Positions 23,701 to 26,768 of a DNA stretch of 64,000 bases are shown in pieces. Position 1 is the first letter of the stretch. Every line of letters starts with the position of its first letter. The notes below the pieces were generated by a model. The model made no database searches. It was given only the letters and a program-made list of their open reading frames with translations, and had not been told where the DNA came from. The stretch is from UBA1756 sp045130235 (lineage in GTDB: Bacteria; Bacteroidota; Bacteroidia; Bacteroidales; WCHB1-69), in assembly GCA_045130235.1 (NCBI GenBank), contig JBGUPJ010000021.1:259244-323243 (forward strand), written 5' to 3'. A program made the translations under genes and the position numbers.

Positions 23701-25815
23701 CCTTATACGGTGACGGTTGACAACTTCGCCACTACCCAGACGATTCCTGCGGGTGCTAACTACAACTTTGCAGGGTTGGCAGCTGGCGACTATACCGCCG
23801 CTGTGCGCGATGCCAACGGCTGCGAGGCTACGGCCGACTTCACCATCACCACCCCGGATGAGCTGACCCTCGCCGAGGCGTCCACCACCGACCCGCTCTG
23901 CTACCAAGGCAGCGACGGACAGGTGGAGGTGACGATGGCTGGTGGTGTAGAGCCCTATAGCATGACCGTTGACGGTACTGCCTACGCCAATAACCTGACA
24001 GCTGGTAACAGCGCCATCACTGATTTGAATGCTGGCGACCATGTCATTGTCATTACCGATGCCAACGGCTGTACAGCTACGGTGACTTCCACGCTTGGTG
24101 AACCCGACCTGTTGACCCTCACCCAGACTGCCATCACCCCGATTACTTGTCATGACGGTGACGATGGTACGGTGACGATGAGCGTGGCCGGTGGTACGGC
24201 TAACTATTCTGTTTGGATTGATGCTTCGTTGCAGCAGCAAACGCTTGCTTCTACTGCAGAAACCGCCCTCTTTACCGGTATGAACGGTGGGACCCATACC
24301 GTGACGGTGGTCGATGACCACCAGTGTACGGCCACCTTGCAAGTGTCGTTCGTGAATCCTGATCCGTTCTCAACGGTGGTGGATGCCACTACCGATGTGC
24401 TCTGCTTCAGCGAGTCCAACGGTACCGTTACCTTCACCGTTTCAGGTGGTACGGTGCCCTATATCGTGACGCTCGATCCGACCATTCCTGACATTACCCT
24501 GAATAGCGAAGATCCTTATACCTACAGCCAGCTGTGGGCCGCCGACTATCAGGTCAGCATCGTGGATGCCCACGGATGTGAGGCTACGATGCAGTTCACC
24601 ATCAACCAGCCCGATACGCTGGATGTGGAAGCACGAGTGGTGAACCATGTCAGCTGCTTCAGCTATACCGATGGTAACGTGACCGCCGATGTGACCGGTG
24701 GTGTTCAGCCCTACAGCTACAACTGGGACAACGACCAGCACGAGCAGAATCTGAACAACGTGGGTTCTGGCTTCTATGTGGTGACAGTCTCCGACTACAA
24801 CGGTTGTATCGCTACCGACACTACCTTCGTGAGCGAACCCGAACTGTTGCATGTAGAGCTGGTGACCGTAACGGAGAGCTGTGCGGGTGAAGAGACCGCT
24901 GTGATTGATGTGGATGCTATGGGTGGTACCCCCGACTACACGTTCCTCTGGAGCAATGGTGCCACTACCGACTCCATCTTCAACCTTGCGGTGGGCTTCT
25001 ACACGGTAACCGTGACGGATGCCAATGGCTGTCCCGATACGATGACCGTGGAGGTGCCGTACCACGCACTGCCCGATTTTACCGTTAGTGTGACGCCTGC
25101 TTACTGCGACCGTCCCGACGGTACGGCTACGGTGGTGGGCAGCAACACCGAACTTTACACCTACGATTGGCATGCTGATAACAACCCGAACGCACCGTTC
25201 AACGATGCGCTGACGGGAGGCAACTATGTGCTGACCGTCGATGACGGCGTGTGTACCCTCGACCTGCCGTTCACCATCAACAATATTCCTGGACCGACAG
25301 CCAGCTTCGATGCCGATCCTACTACCTTCATCCAAGGTGCGGTGGTGCGTTACCATGACCTTTCTTCGGGTACTATCGTGTCGTGGAACTACGACTTCGG
25401 TGATGGCAACGGTCAGGATGTCCGGAACCCGTCGCACGAGTTCGGAGAGCCGGGCGAGTTTATCACAGTGCTGACCGTTACAGACGAGCACAACTGCTTC
25501 GATACCGCCCAGATTACCATCACGGTGATTCCCGATGTCATCTACTACGCTCCGAATGCTTTCACCCCGAACGAAGACGGTATCAACGATATGTGGCTGC
25601 CGGTGATGAGCAACTATGGCGATGATTTCTATGAGTTGTACATCTACAACCGCTGGGGTCAGCTGATCTTCAAGTCCAACGATCCGAATGTGGGCTGGGA
25701 CGGTACCTTCAATGGTAAGAATTTGGAGGCCGGAGTGTATGTGTATGCGGTTGGCTATCACAATTTGATGGGTAAACTCATCAAGAGAGAAGGCACGATT
25801 ACTTTGATTCGTTAA
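2719..25815 (+). CDS. Giant T9SS type B secreted repeat protein (7,698 aa)
   Basis: The signal peptide is residues 1-23 (LGHVHAQ). In order follow: a cysteine-rich head domain (about 24-205); Ig/PKD-like modules (about 210-450); a beta-helix-like segment with HAIEQASCTNAIIRLDTGVY (about 455-520); two similar domains (about 610-990); a glycine-rich segment (about 1021-1341); further Ig/PKD-like modules; about 34 HYR-like repeats of 80-100 residues (from about 1987) interspersed with a recurring cassette; about 10 SprB-like repeats (about 6634-7520); and a PKD domain (about 7530-7605, WNYDFGDGNG). The terminus, about 90 residues, is the T9SS type B (gliding_CTERM) domain with YAPNAFTPNEDGINDMW and YNRWGQLIF. 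Such proteins are exported by T9SS and act as cell-surface or released adhesins; that role here is inferred. It heads an operon: the next gene starts two bases after the stop. The reading frame is unbroken over 23 kb. Confidence 0.93.
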   Translation: MKRLGFKLLLAAAMGMLLGHVHAQNTNNLCLNANPFCTDENPYGVSFPAGTDATATPDLPDAQRGCLYYTPAPAWYVMQIDNPGDLLIYMQHSGGRDIDFACWGPFTGYNTYGELLQAVCTSRLTGNGSTHRPNNGYHDPNNPGTWGGYPNGNLIDCSYSAASTEWCFIPDAQVGQWYIFLICNYSRASGTISFNVQDGEATTNCNILANISNNGPLCEGEDLQLFCNATSTIGYTWTGPNGFTSNQQNPIIPNVTPAASGTYTVTYRPNNANEVQTGTTTVEVYDRPTAEITPSQEGLCNGEAVMLYGSSDCATCQYQWSNGSNQHSISVLPTVTTTYTLTVTNGNCSSVASQTILVGAVPTVAVAPSVITLCSAIGYVDLEAISTQCGTGCTYEWSNGVTGAVDHVTMGDCTPDVDNIFTVTCTNSYGCTAEAYAIVRMTENVNVADCNVFYADNHGDPVSQGLTPSSPTTVQHAIEQASCTNAIIRLDTGVYVIDQPIHLASNLTIEGGFMDDYKVKTSEIGATTIYRSSQYVEGTSMAPRLVAIEASSLNDFRLQDLTIQTADAPNLPGINTTTNAADDKDCYNMVEPGEQMPAAYVHCGNTAISAYQILPGQNPYSRFVTLYKSAELGGVPATFTALGLDVATVTDVPVDGNLRYVTITFIEVPFENFNDYCQANGTAPTGSGVGYYTDLFGMPGATVVYDGYFCVDGTGLLTFPINYDYQGGNLIVIFDGIACYTSNNNGGCTITVQGGTTNASDYMSGRMTVQSNTPLSGQWDRIPRYFPERPNISFFTCTDRTVEGNVVATVNPGTTPQSFPLPGDAGHHRTAALYTSSEIGTGPRMLSGIALDVANISPVAGRTRTVRIYLKNTTDATLTPGQVWNQYISNSSLVYSGTFCEDATGWTTFPVNFAYEGNNLMVMIEGEGCGSTGGCPVMVNCSSVADQCVFTTTNDGAYYSINSLSASAYRPNLQLYSTSTEDDIFYVNESNYGVSTYGVHLANCGRYDIVRCRIIAGNASQGKNGTPGKNGGDGGDGGNGSLGLTGVIEDGTPNGEMGTQFVSGGAGGLGGRAGTSAGTATPAGQGGNGGNGGQYGTETPYSTNAGGNGTDGGNNPNSRTMGHTNDAQASSSPGTVTATAQWSNASLIQTAANGSSGVNGVNGVTANPVYNNYFNPGVQVNGGDGTGGSGGGGGGGGGAAAAKNTYDSDMRLALASGSGGGGGGGGGGGGQGGGGGYGGGSSFGIYSYNDAGSRTIMDCYITAGSAGIGGDGAIGGTGGVGGAGGVCNDIASTRARRNNNNALTDYMAYAYAGYGDNGGSGGSGGSGGRGANGAPGASHATVDVTNLGVPTAPAAGFTNWQNLTTQPVIYAGSHEHPYTSCTDVDMDMCDENSSLYYTTFGSEATPASGNSCTTIQYTGTTSDLPGQVTATGRKTPRATGASSSGYYSGFNLVLFSPIDPGHITGNPDVCPGDYSYCITYEPGYFYSWDIIQGREYAEFISDTTLNCVAVTFTNITTEVQQVALEVQISPPCCPSFARDTFWIDVEPMVHISYLTPDMRLCTGDDATLTVTATPPDATYQWMLNGNPISGANTNTYEITDASPVNTGEYVVVVTGACNVEMDTVEVTLYTMPVVEVVVDEPLCVPDYPLFIFTSNMNGVEITYTFEGNTYTEILDEGENYVDWIEAHGTGIVSVISAISPDGCENTAISQDLFLAMNSDDVTSAGPDRTYCETYVPIEAVEPDNEGDHVSYGHWEFVSAMPPANTVIFDDVNAYSTHITASGPGTYEIRWVLTVESPCPDEVADTVVITITQPLNFNFSPNPASCYGEPVDLTAIGSGGTSPYTYYWIDNSDPSNPEVISVEDHADGLVPGVNYLLVMMDENECELDSNFVIELLASQTVSIRDIDTICPNENSFPITIDISQGTAPFHISLSCQGRTYNFDSDESQVDYTMPLLNTGCDLHDTIFMTVSDDNGCTAYDTAAFVVADIYAPVISGIIPNDTFACPSDIPVAFNSLSMLTQNLSGGDNTITDNCSIGVMLSMTMSETTDIEGCKYTIVRTYTVSDACNNSSTVTHTIIVEDTIAPVVVGTLSDMNVTCVDDVTSEISDLNTLISTYRLTVSDNCSPLGDLTLAATTENFTALCGASYIRTYTITDTCGNSTDIIQNIIFNDNTPPVVTGTLRDTTIYAAADCSFSNVTAYATVSDLAVAGVTVTDCNLVDEITYVDDNTDPIDVCEKIITRTYTITDSCNNSVDISQQIHVVDTISPAVVDNLRDTNVYYIDAQCHYNEVAVLNITDFEVTDCNDVNLTVTHRDTVGAPGDCEWSYVRVYSFTDICNNAPTILEQTITVRDTTRPQVVDNLEDTILYYTGNECELDPFPHLTLSDFDVEDCRYENLQFSVVERDTTSGGEGCEWTYTRVYTFADDCNNTTVSIDQLITVRDTTRPDIAGTLPDTTIYRLADCTYELPANLTIAGLEAAGLTITDCNLDNTVAVSDANLVGNDCSATVVRTYTISDLCGNSNTITQNIIIEDTTRPYLTAPIADSLLTATNCDFVVPDFVTIARTLAVDNCTATANIDIQQSEAAGTPVTDAMDVTVTLEDACGNDTSYTIHISLPEELTLTLHQGDTAICEGQSVTLPTTFTGGVAPYTYEWQPTSGLNVADADTVVATPEDGTYNYQVTITDNNGCTASQTVTVIVDTLPAEPTLTPTPDVACQGGSNGTITIEDPVGAGYSYSLNGAAFQDTTNVYSGLSANNYTVVVQSNTVNGTNCQATSTIEVESSPTNPRVAIDSLDVDLLLCPNQGTQVITARILSGTEPYVVAWTGATVDPADSLTATVAVDAAACDSVYTVSIMITDGNECEASSEYAFRIVDTLAPAIHGVLVNDTVACPNDVPAPYADLTALNAALVGNDAGIEDSCTAFANLVMTMETADYTQSCDYQIVRTYNVADECGNSSSITHTIIVHDTIAPVITGTIDAEMVVCVADFTDAVQTVDDLLALLQGGTITDNCCDAEHLTLTSTTDNFTSYCNGDYVRTYTVTDSCGNFTSIEQHLIVNDNVNPVIEGTLADITIFADSSCNHTLPTAFTTVTELSAQGLTITDCNLVSEIQFADADMVDYDACNTLVVRTYTVSDSCNNSSTITQNIYIQDTIHPWLSEMIADSLLTGVNCEFVVPDFVAIAVTLAQDNCTAQADINVEQSPAAGTSADADGDVTITLTDVCGLQTTYTVHYTLPTEPVLMLHQGDTAVCEGQSVTLPTTLVDGTAPFTYSWTPTAGLNVTNADTVVATPDRGTYTYTVTVTDANGCTSQVSVTVEVDTIPATPVMTQEPNVACHGDANGSITITHPVGNGYSYSLNGADFQDTTNVYNGLIQGQYTVVVMTDAQAACKATNTIEVENSPAIPSVAIDTLLVDLCPNQGTQEVTAQILSGLAPYVVTWENATMDATDSLLATVTFDAAVCDSNYSVTVRIVDGNECETYSNYVFRVADSLAPVMADFVDTLRVEGCDDSAAPAVLTTEDELATLGMSYTDECTAVGNFAVSCTSDTAGTCPIVITRYYTVTDECGHVSNPAIHRILIDDETAPEVTVAEVIDTLNSCGAQNAPAAATTPAELQAIGFAFSDLCTATADLTLSLVADTTSDGCTVEMNRTYTVTDACGNESAVMTHIIRIHDSIAPVINNEIPELTLYGCDTTTVLAAYPPATTVAELLALGGISITEACTPQDEIVVHHRADSTGLCEIVVTRTYWVEDACGNLSNEVSHVIRILDTFAPTVNVTLSDTTIYYTTTHCDYDEVAILSQDYFNAQDCHQVNMEVVHHDTVGAPGDCEWSYMRDYRFTDECGNGPVIVSHQIMVKDTMRPQVVDDLRDTILYFVGNDCTLPTYPRLTLSDFNVEDCRYDNLQFSVIERDTTNNGEGCEWSYTRIYTFADDCNNTSVSIDQLITIQDTTRPAIDGTLLDLTVYRLEDCSFVLPDTLTIAGMSESLVITDCNLDHNNVGIAHSDMEGDNCDGTIIRTYTLSDLCGNSTTINQTIHIVDTTRPYLTEIIPDTVLVSNDCHFVVPDFVTIAYGQSHDNCTAVADLTITQSVAAGTDVTADMDVTVTLADACGNDTSYTIHLTMPTVPQITLHQGDTAICEGESVLLPTTYENGTAPYEFSWTPTDGLSSTMADTVTATPAHGVYVYVVTITDANGCTATATATVTVDTLPAIPDLTSEPNVACHGDANGSIQVIAPLGTGYSYSLDGVTFQDETLFENLTDSNYVVTVLTAEGCQSTGNVTVGRSPAIPAVTIDSLAADLLLCPNQGTQTITAQILNGLAPYEVTWTGATQSATDSLTATVDVDATNCNAIYSVTVTIVDGNECEAHSTYNFSIVDTMTPIITGIVPNDTVACPNDVPAVFADLTALAAALVGDETSIIDSCTTFANLEMSVETAEYVQSCEYQIVRTYSVTDECGNTSSITHTIYIHDTIAPVISGTLADVTVVCVEDMPAAVQTVAELLAMLQGDDAAITDNCSDFAGLTLTSATPEFTALCHASYVRTYTVSDTCGNTTTITQNLIFEDNVNPVVEGALADITIYTDSSCNHTLPAAWTTVADLTDAGLDISDCNLSSDVTASDADMTVVDACTNLVVRTYTVSDSCGNSTTTSQNIYIEDTIHPWMQPIADTLLVSTDCHFLVPNFEAAAALLAHDNCTADADIDIQQSIPAGTELSDAADVVLTLTDLCGLQSTYTIHVTIPEELQIAILQDDTAFCDGGNVALATEVTGGTPDFTYSWTPTTGLDDPASSAPVATPTEGTYNYEVEVTDANGCTSLAGVEVVVWESPDTAVVTITPNSMCEGGFNGIIEVTSPLGTYYQYSLNGDEYQVSPIFDELRAGTYVITVQTLDGCTSQSVTVVVPNSDNMPNASIVVDNPVICPNAGNQTVHVTVTGGDTPYGYEWLGEAVITSQDDEAVVQIDPDACDSVYTFSIEVVDVNNCVATAYATITARDVDAPVVDGQLDSIVVDGCSAEDAPAAQTAAEQLEGMGVTISDNCTDNEDIVVTYADVVTGSCPIQVTRTYTLTDHCGLQTSIPQIIQIQDVEAPVAENPDFEENVQGCSLADAPAVVASVQELSDMGFEISDNCTDIDDLTFTYEESSAGNCPIMLLRQYVIYDVCQNASDTLWHTIYIMDDVEPVISGTVATRLIEGCDITALGDDTLVHTVAGLQALGLQVTEDCSFDELLVYAEEEVNGHCPIVVTRSYFVEDLCGNRSNTVTQIINIQDTTPPVFEGLPTELTLTSDECLFFVPDFEEEAMNHVTDNCGGLTFEQSIEDGTTLSASTDIVLTMTDECGNSASHTIHLIVPEELQVSIAQQDTAFCEGGSVVLTATVTGGTADYVFAWTPTTGLDASDQSQVTATPTTGDYPYEITVTDANRCVATASVNVTVYETPAAAVLDASDNTICNGTPNGTITVTSPLGAYYEYSLNGGEYQSDPVFSNLDAGDYVVVVRTADGCLSAEATTTIQTVLNWPEVTISVEGNLTMFCPSVGTREVTAATTGGQPEYTYTWSGVTNSNDETATVDVNPDACDTTYQVMVVVEDEYHCTATASVTLTARDVTPPAILGRLDTSVYYGCDVSVLPSPATTGLQLNALGLMLSENCTNPDICEVSSYDDVSGYCPITIVRHYTIIDHCGNVSNELQQVMLVLDNVAPTVTAANITTNVNGCTVAAAPAVITDPTELAAFGFTFSDNCSDITDLTVSCEADTSDTHCPITIVRTYTVTDPCGNSRAGMVNTIEIFDSVAPALSGTIATVAIDGCDLTALEGYAAVTTADALAALGITINEECSDVEVFSEETSEGECPIVVTRTYWVVDECGNVSNTVSQTINIQDTTSPYFTSVIPEQYLVGQGGQFFIPDLSAIALALSGDNCTPQGQMTMTQTPAVGVQVTHDQDVTVVIYDLCNNTDTMLVPVILPDVLQIHIVQDDARFCFGDSILLTPSVGGGSAPYAFEWTPNDGGLNAYDTLNVTARPSVGTHVYTVTVTDFNGSTASDDITIIVDSIPAVPTLVATGNTVCDGTPNGTITITNPLDPDYTYSLNGGTYQSEPSFGELAPGTYTVTVQTPAGCTSDPATVEVPDETASPVITIVQTLDTLCPNVGTYTLTAEIVGGEAPFTYTWSGDGVADANALTTTLTVDANACNTFYVSNINVVDVNNCTATDADTVYVRDTDLPTITGDLAVVTYNGCTIDVLPAGATTATELEALGVTLADNCTAADALVVNMREVVDGSCPIVVSRYYTVTDACGNVSEEFLHTLQVFDSVAPQVTVNEVTTHLNGCDETAAVAVATTSAQLLTLGFVFDDGCTDVNALVVNSEETIDGTCPTTITRTYTVTDECGNVSATMTHTITVFDSIAPVINGAIADVTVDGCSVNDIADRPMATTVAELLALGGITIDEACSSDDLTLNSSEAITYGCPIVVMRTYSVTDFCGNISSEVTETITIQDVTAPVFAEQVAEHLLASTDCQFVVPDLVEEVRAVSSDNCVTDPAELLITQEPAAGSPVTADMTVAVTVTDTCGNASVMNIQLRLPTVVTLSIEPSTTQYCEWDTVALTAMPEGGNGNYTYEWTPATGLLSTTDSIVLVNTEEQNFTYHLVVTDGNGCTAQADFTLPEPSHLTVSVAQQHIISCFEGSDGAVVAAAENGVTDYTYAWSNGTTAALCDNLSEGTYTVTATDAYGCTATASIDITHPTELTATISDETAVLCFGDANGSGTVTPTGGTAPYTVSINNNATTYPVGEGDSYTFTGLTADTYTVLVTDANGCTFNATLMVGTPEVLAVTEMANTMPLCFNGDDGTATVNLTGGTVPYTVSVNGTETLTADAEGEQLIHNLSAGSYTVSVVDDHGCSAQITITINQPDALQLAEVGTVNVSCFGLSDATATVSMNGGTTPYTLWINNNEQQQTVNTIQNVTFTNLPAGTHTVTVQDANGCLTTMPVTITEPNELALTATNAVAVLCFGDANGSILVTPSEGTAPYTVTVDNFATTQTIPAGANYNFAGLAAGDYTAAVRDANGCEATADFTITTPDELTLAEASTTDPLCYQGSDGQVEVTMAGGVEPYSMTVDGTAYANNLTAGNSAITDLNAGDHVIVITDANGCTATVTSTLGEPDLLTLTQTAITPITCHDGDDGTVTMSVAGGTANYSVWIDASLQQQTLASTAETALFTGMNGGTHTVTVVDDHQCTATLQVSFVNPDPFSTVVDATTDVLCFSESNGTVTFTVSGGTVPYIVTLDPTIPDITLNSEDPYTYSQLWAADYQVSIVDAHGCEATMQFTINQPDTLDVEARVVNHVSCFSYTDGNVTADVTGGVQPYSYNWDNDQHEQNLNNVGSGFYVVTVSDYNGCIATDTTFVSEPELLHVELVTVTESCAGEETAVIDVDAMGGTPDYTFLWSNGATTDSIFNLAVGFYTVTVTDANGCPDTMTVEVPYHALPDFTVSVTPAYCDRPDGTATVVGSNTELYTYDWHADNNPNAPFNDALTGGNYVLTVDDGVCTLDLPFTINNIPGPTASFDADPTTFIQGAVVRYHDLSSGTIVSWNYDFGDGNGQDVRNPSHEFGEPGEFITVLTVTDEHNCFDTAQITITVIPDVIYYAPNAFTPNEDGINDMWLPVMSNYGDDFYELYIYNRWGQLIFKSNDPNVGWDGTFNGKNLEAGVYVYAVGYHNLMGKLIKREGTITLIR
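5779..6741 (+). repeat. Glycine-rich low-complexity segment within the giant gene
   Basis: Residues about 1021-1341 are dominated by GGxG and NGGxGG runs, with two poly-glycine stretches coded near 6283-6312 and 6370-6436, mostly GGT/GGC. Collagen-like GKNGTPGKNG opens the segment. It separates the beta-helix-like head from the Ig/HYR region and is likely a flexible or loop-forming surface stretch. The GGC/GGT runs are prone to slippage and to assembly error. Confidence 0.85.
8677..22620 (+). repeat. Array of HYR-like repeats in a higher-order super-repeat
   Basis: About 34 repeats begin with variants of DTIAPVI.G and carry ITDNCS and RTYTVSDSCGNSS blocks. They come in runs of 7, 4, 7, 4, 4, 4 and 4. 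After each of the first six runs comes the same cassette of about 250 residues: LHQGDTAICEGQSV, then YSYSLNGA.FQDTT, then LCPNQGTQ..TA.ILSG. A partial seventh cassette (starting near TTQYCEWD) leads into the SprB-like array. Repeats are similar but not identical in DNA, so they are probably old duplications with later exchange. Confidence 0.85.
22621..25290 (+). repeat. Tandem SprB-like repeats near the C-terminus of the giant protein
   Basis: Ten to eleven tandem repeats of about 80-95 residues each carry the pattern LCFGDANGS..V...GGTAPYTVS...YTV.VTDANGCT. This matches the SprB repeat of gliding-motility adhesins. They are followed by one PKD domain and the T9SS sorting domain. Confidence 0.82.
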
Positions 25816-25817
25816 AG

Positions 25818-26255
25818 ATGAAGGTAAGAGCGCTTTTATGGATAATTATGATTGCCCTCCTTGCCTCGTGCGATAAGTACGAGCAGGGAGGCTATCTCTA
25901 TCAAACTCCGCAAAATATCAGGGGTACTTGGGAGTATGAGGAGGTGGTGGAAAACCATCTGCCGATGGACGATAGCACCTTCGAAGCCCGTTACCGCCAC
26001 TCTTCCGTTACCTTCGAACGGGGGAGTAGCGCCGTTTTTCATTGGAAAATACAGGATTCTATCGAGCAAGAGGAACATGCCTCATACGTCTTCAACTATA
26101 ATAAAACGAAACTGTGCGTCATTTTCGATGCCTATCCTTTGGACGAACAAGTCTGGGTGGTGAATAAGTTGACGAAAGATGAATTTTGGTTCTCCTGTGT
26201 CCTGAGCGATGATGAGTCAGTGGATATTAAATTAAAGAAAATTGCTAAAAAATGA
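25818..26255 (+). CDS. Small lipoprotein, lipocalin-like
   Basis: This 145-residue protein has a signal peptide ending in the lipobox LLASC, with lipidation expected at Cys18. The mature part starts with a GTWEYEEVVEN segment of the kind seen in lipocalin-like Bacteroidota lipoproteins, where GxW opens the first strand, and is rich in beta-type hydrophobic alternation. It starts two bases after the stop of the giant gene and overlaps the next lipoprotein gene by four bases (ATGA), so the three are surely co-transcribed. I do not recognise a specific family. A role in anchoring, folding or secretion of the giant protein is possible only from its position. Confidence 0.75.
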   Translation: MKVRALLWIIMIALLASCDKYEQGGYLYQTPQNIRGTWEYEEVVENHLPMDDSTFEARYRHSSVTFERGSSAVFHWKIQDSIEQEEHASYVFNYNKTKLCVIFDAYPLDEQVWVVNKLTKDEFWFSCVLSDDESVDIKLKKIAKK

Positions 26256-26716
26256 TGAAGAAAATCTTACTGGTTTGCCTATTGGCTTTAAGTGGAATAG
26301 TCTTTGTATCATGTCGATACAATGAAGGGCCATGGATTAGTTTCATTAAGCCTGAAGAACGGCTGGTGGGCTATTGGAAGTTGGCCGATGTGTATTGTAA
26401 TGGAACGAAAGTCGATTCCGCCACCGTGTTCGCCAATAAGGCGGGCAATTATTACGCCTTCTTCTTTGAGGGAATGGTGTCGGTTTCGGCATTGGATACC
26501 ACGATGAACCGTTGGGAAGAGTCGGACTACGGTGGCTGGCAGTTCGAGAACCATTGCAAAGAAATCTATGTGACTTTCTCCCTCAAACATCGCAAATATG
26601 AATATACGGCTACCATCAAGCGCCTCACCCGCGACGACCTCATATATGAGTATAACGACAACAACGGCGACCTCTGGCGCTTAGAGTTCGAAAGCCGCTC
26701 CACCATGTATTATTAA
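26252..26716 (+). CDS. Small lipoprotein, lipocalin-like
   Basis: This 154-residue protein has the lipobox VFVSC, with lipidation expected at Cys21. The segment VGYWKLADVYCNG resembles the GxW start of lipocalin-like domains and matches the layout of the previous gene, so the two may be distant paralogues. It overlaps that gene by four bases (ATGA at 26252-26255), the usual sign of translational coupling. It is the last gene of the giant-protein operon. After the stop there is no clear terminator hairpin, only an AT-rich repeat tract leading to the next start. Function unknown. Confidence 0.75.
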   Translation: MMKKILLVCLLALSGIVFVSCRYNEGPWISFIKPEERLVGYWKLADVYCNGTKVDSATVFANKAGNYYAFFFEGMVSVSALDTTMNRWEESDYGGWQFENHCKEIYVTFSLKHRKYEYTATIKRLTRDDLIYEYNDNNGDLWRLEFESRSTMYY

Positions 26717-26740
26717 CTATTTACTATAAATTATTAATTA

Positions 26741-26768
26741 TTAACTATTAACTATTAACTATTAACTA
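26741..26768 (+). repeat. Four exact TTAACTA heptads abutting a start codon
   Basis: TTAACTA occurs four times in perfect tandem; the last A is the first base of the ATG of the S46 peptidase gene. A degenerate AT-rich lead-in (26717-26740) with related units precedes it. No Shine-Dalgarno is present. Gain or loss of a unit would change the leader by 7 nt. Confidence 0.8.

Noticed and set aside
8677..25290. Regularly spaced DNA repeats that could suggest a CRISPR array
   Set aside because: Repeat units are 250-300 bp, code for HYR and SprB domains in one frame, and vary in sequence; there are no short constant repeats and no cas genes.
2803..25761. Many long antisense or shifted open frames inside the giant gene, up to 439 codons (24442-25761, minus strand)
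   Set aside because: The repeats and GC-biased codons keep other frames open. These frames lack promoters, repeat the same composition, and lie wholly inside a gene with clear domain structure.
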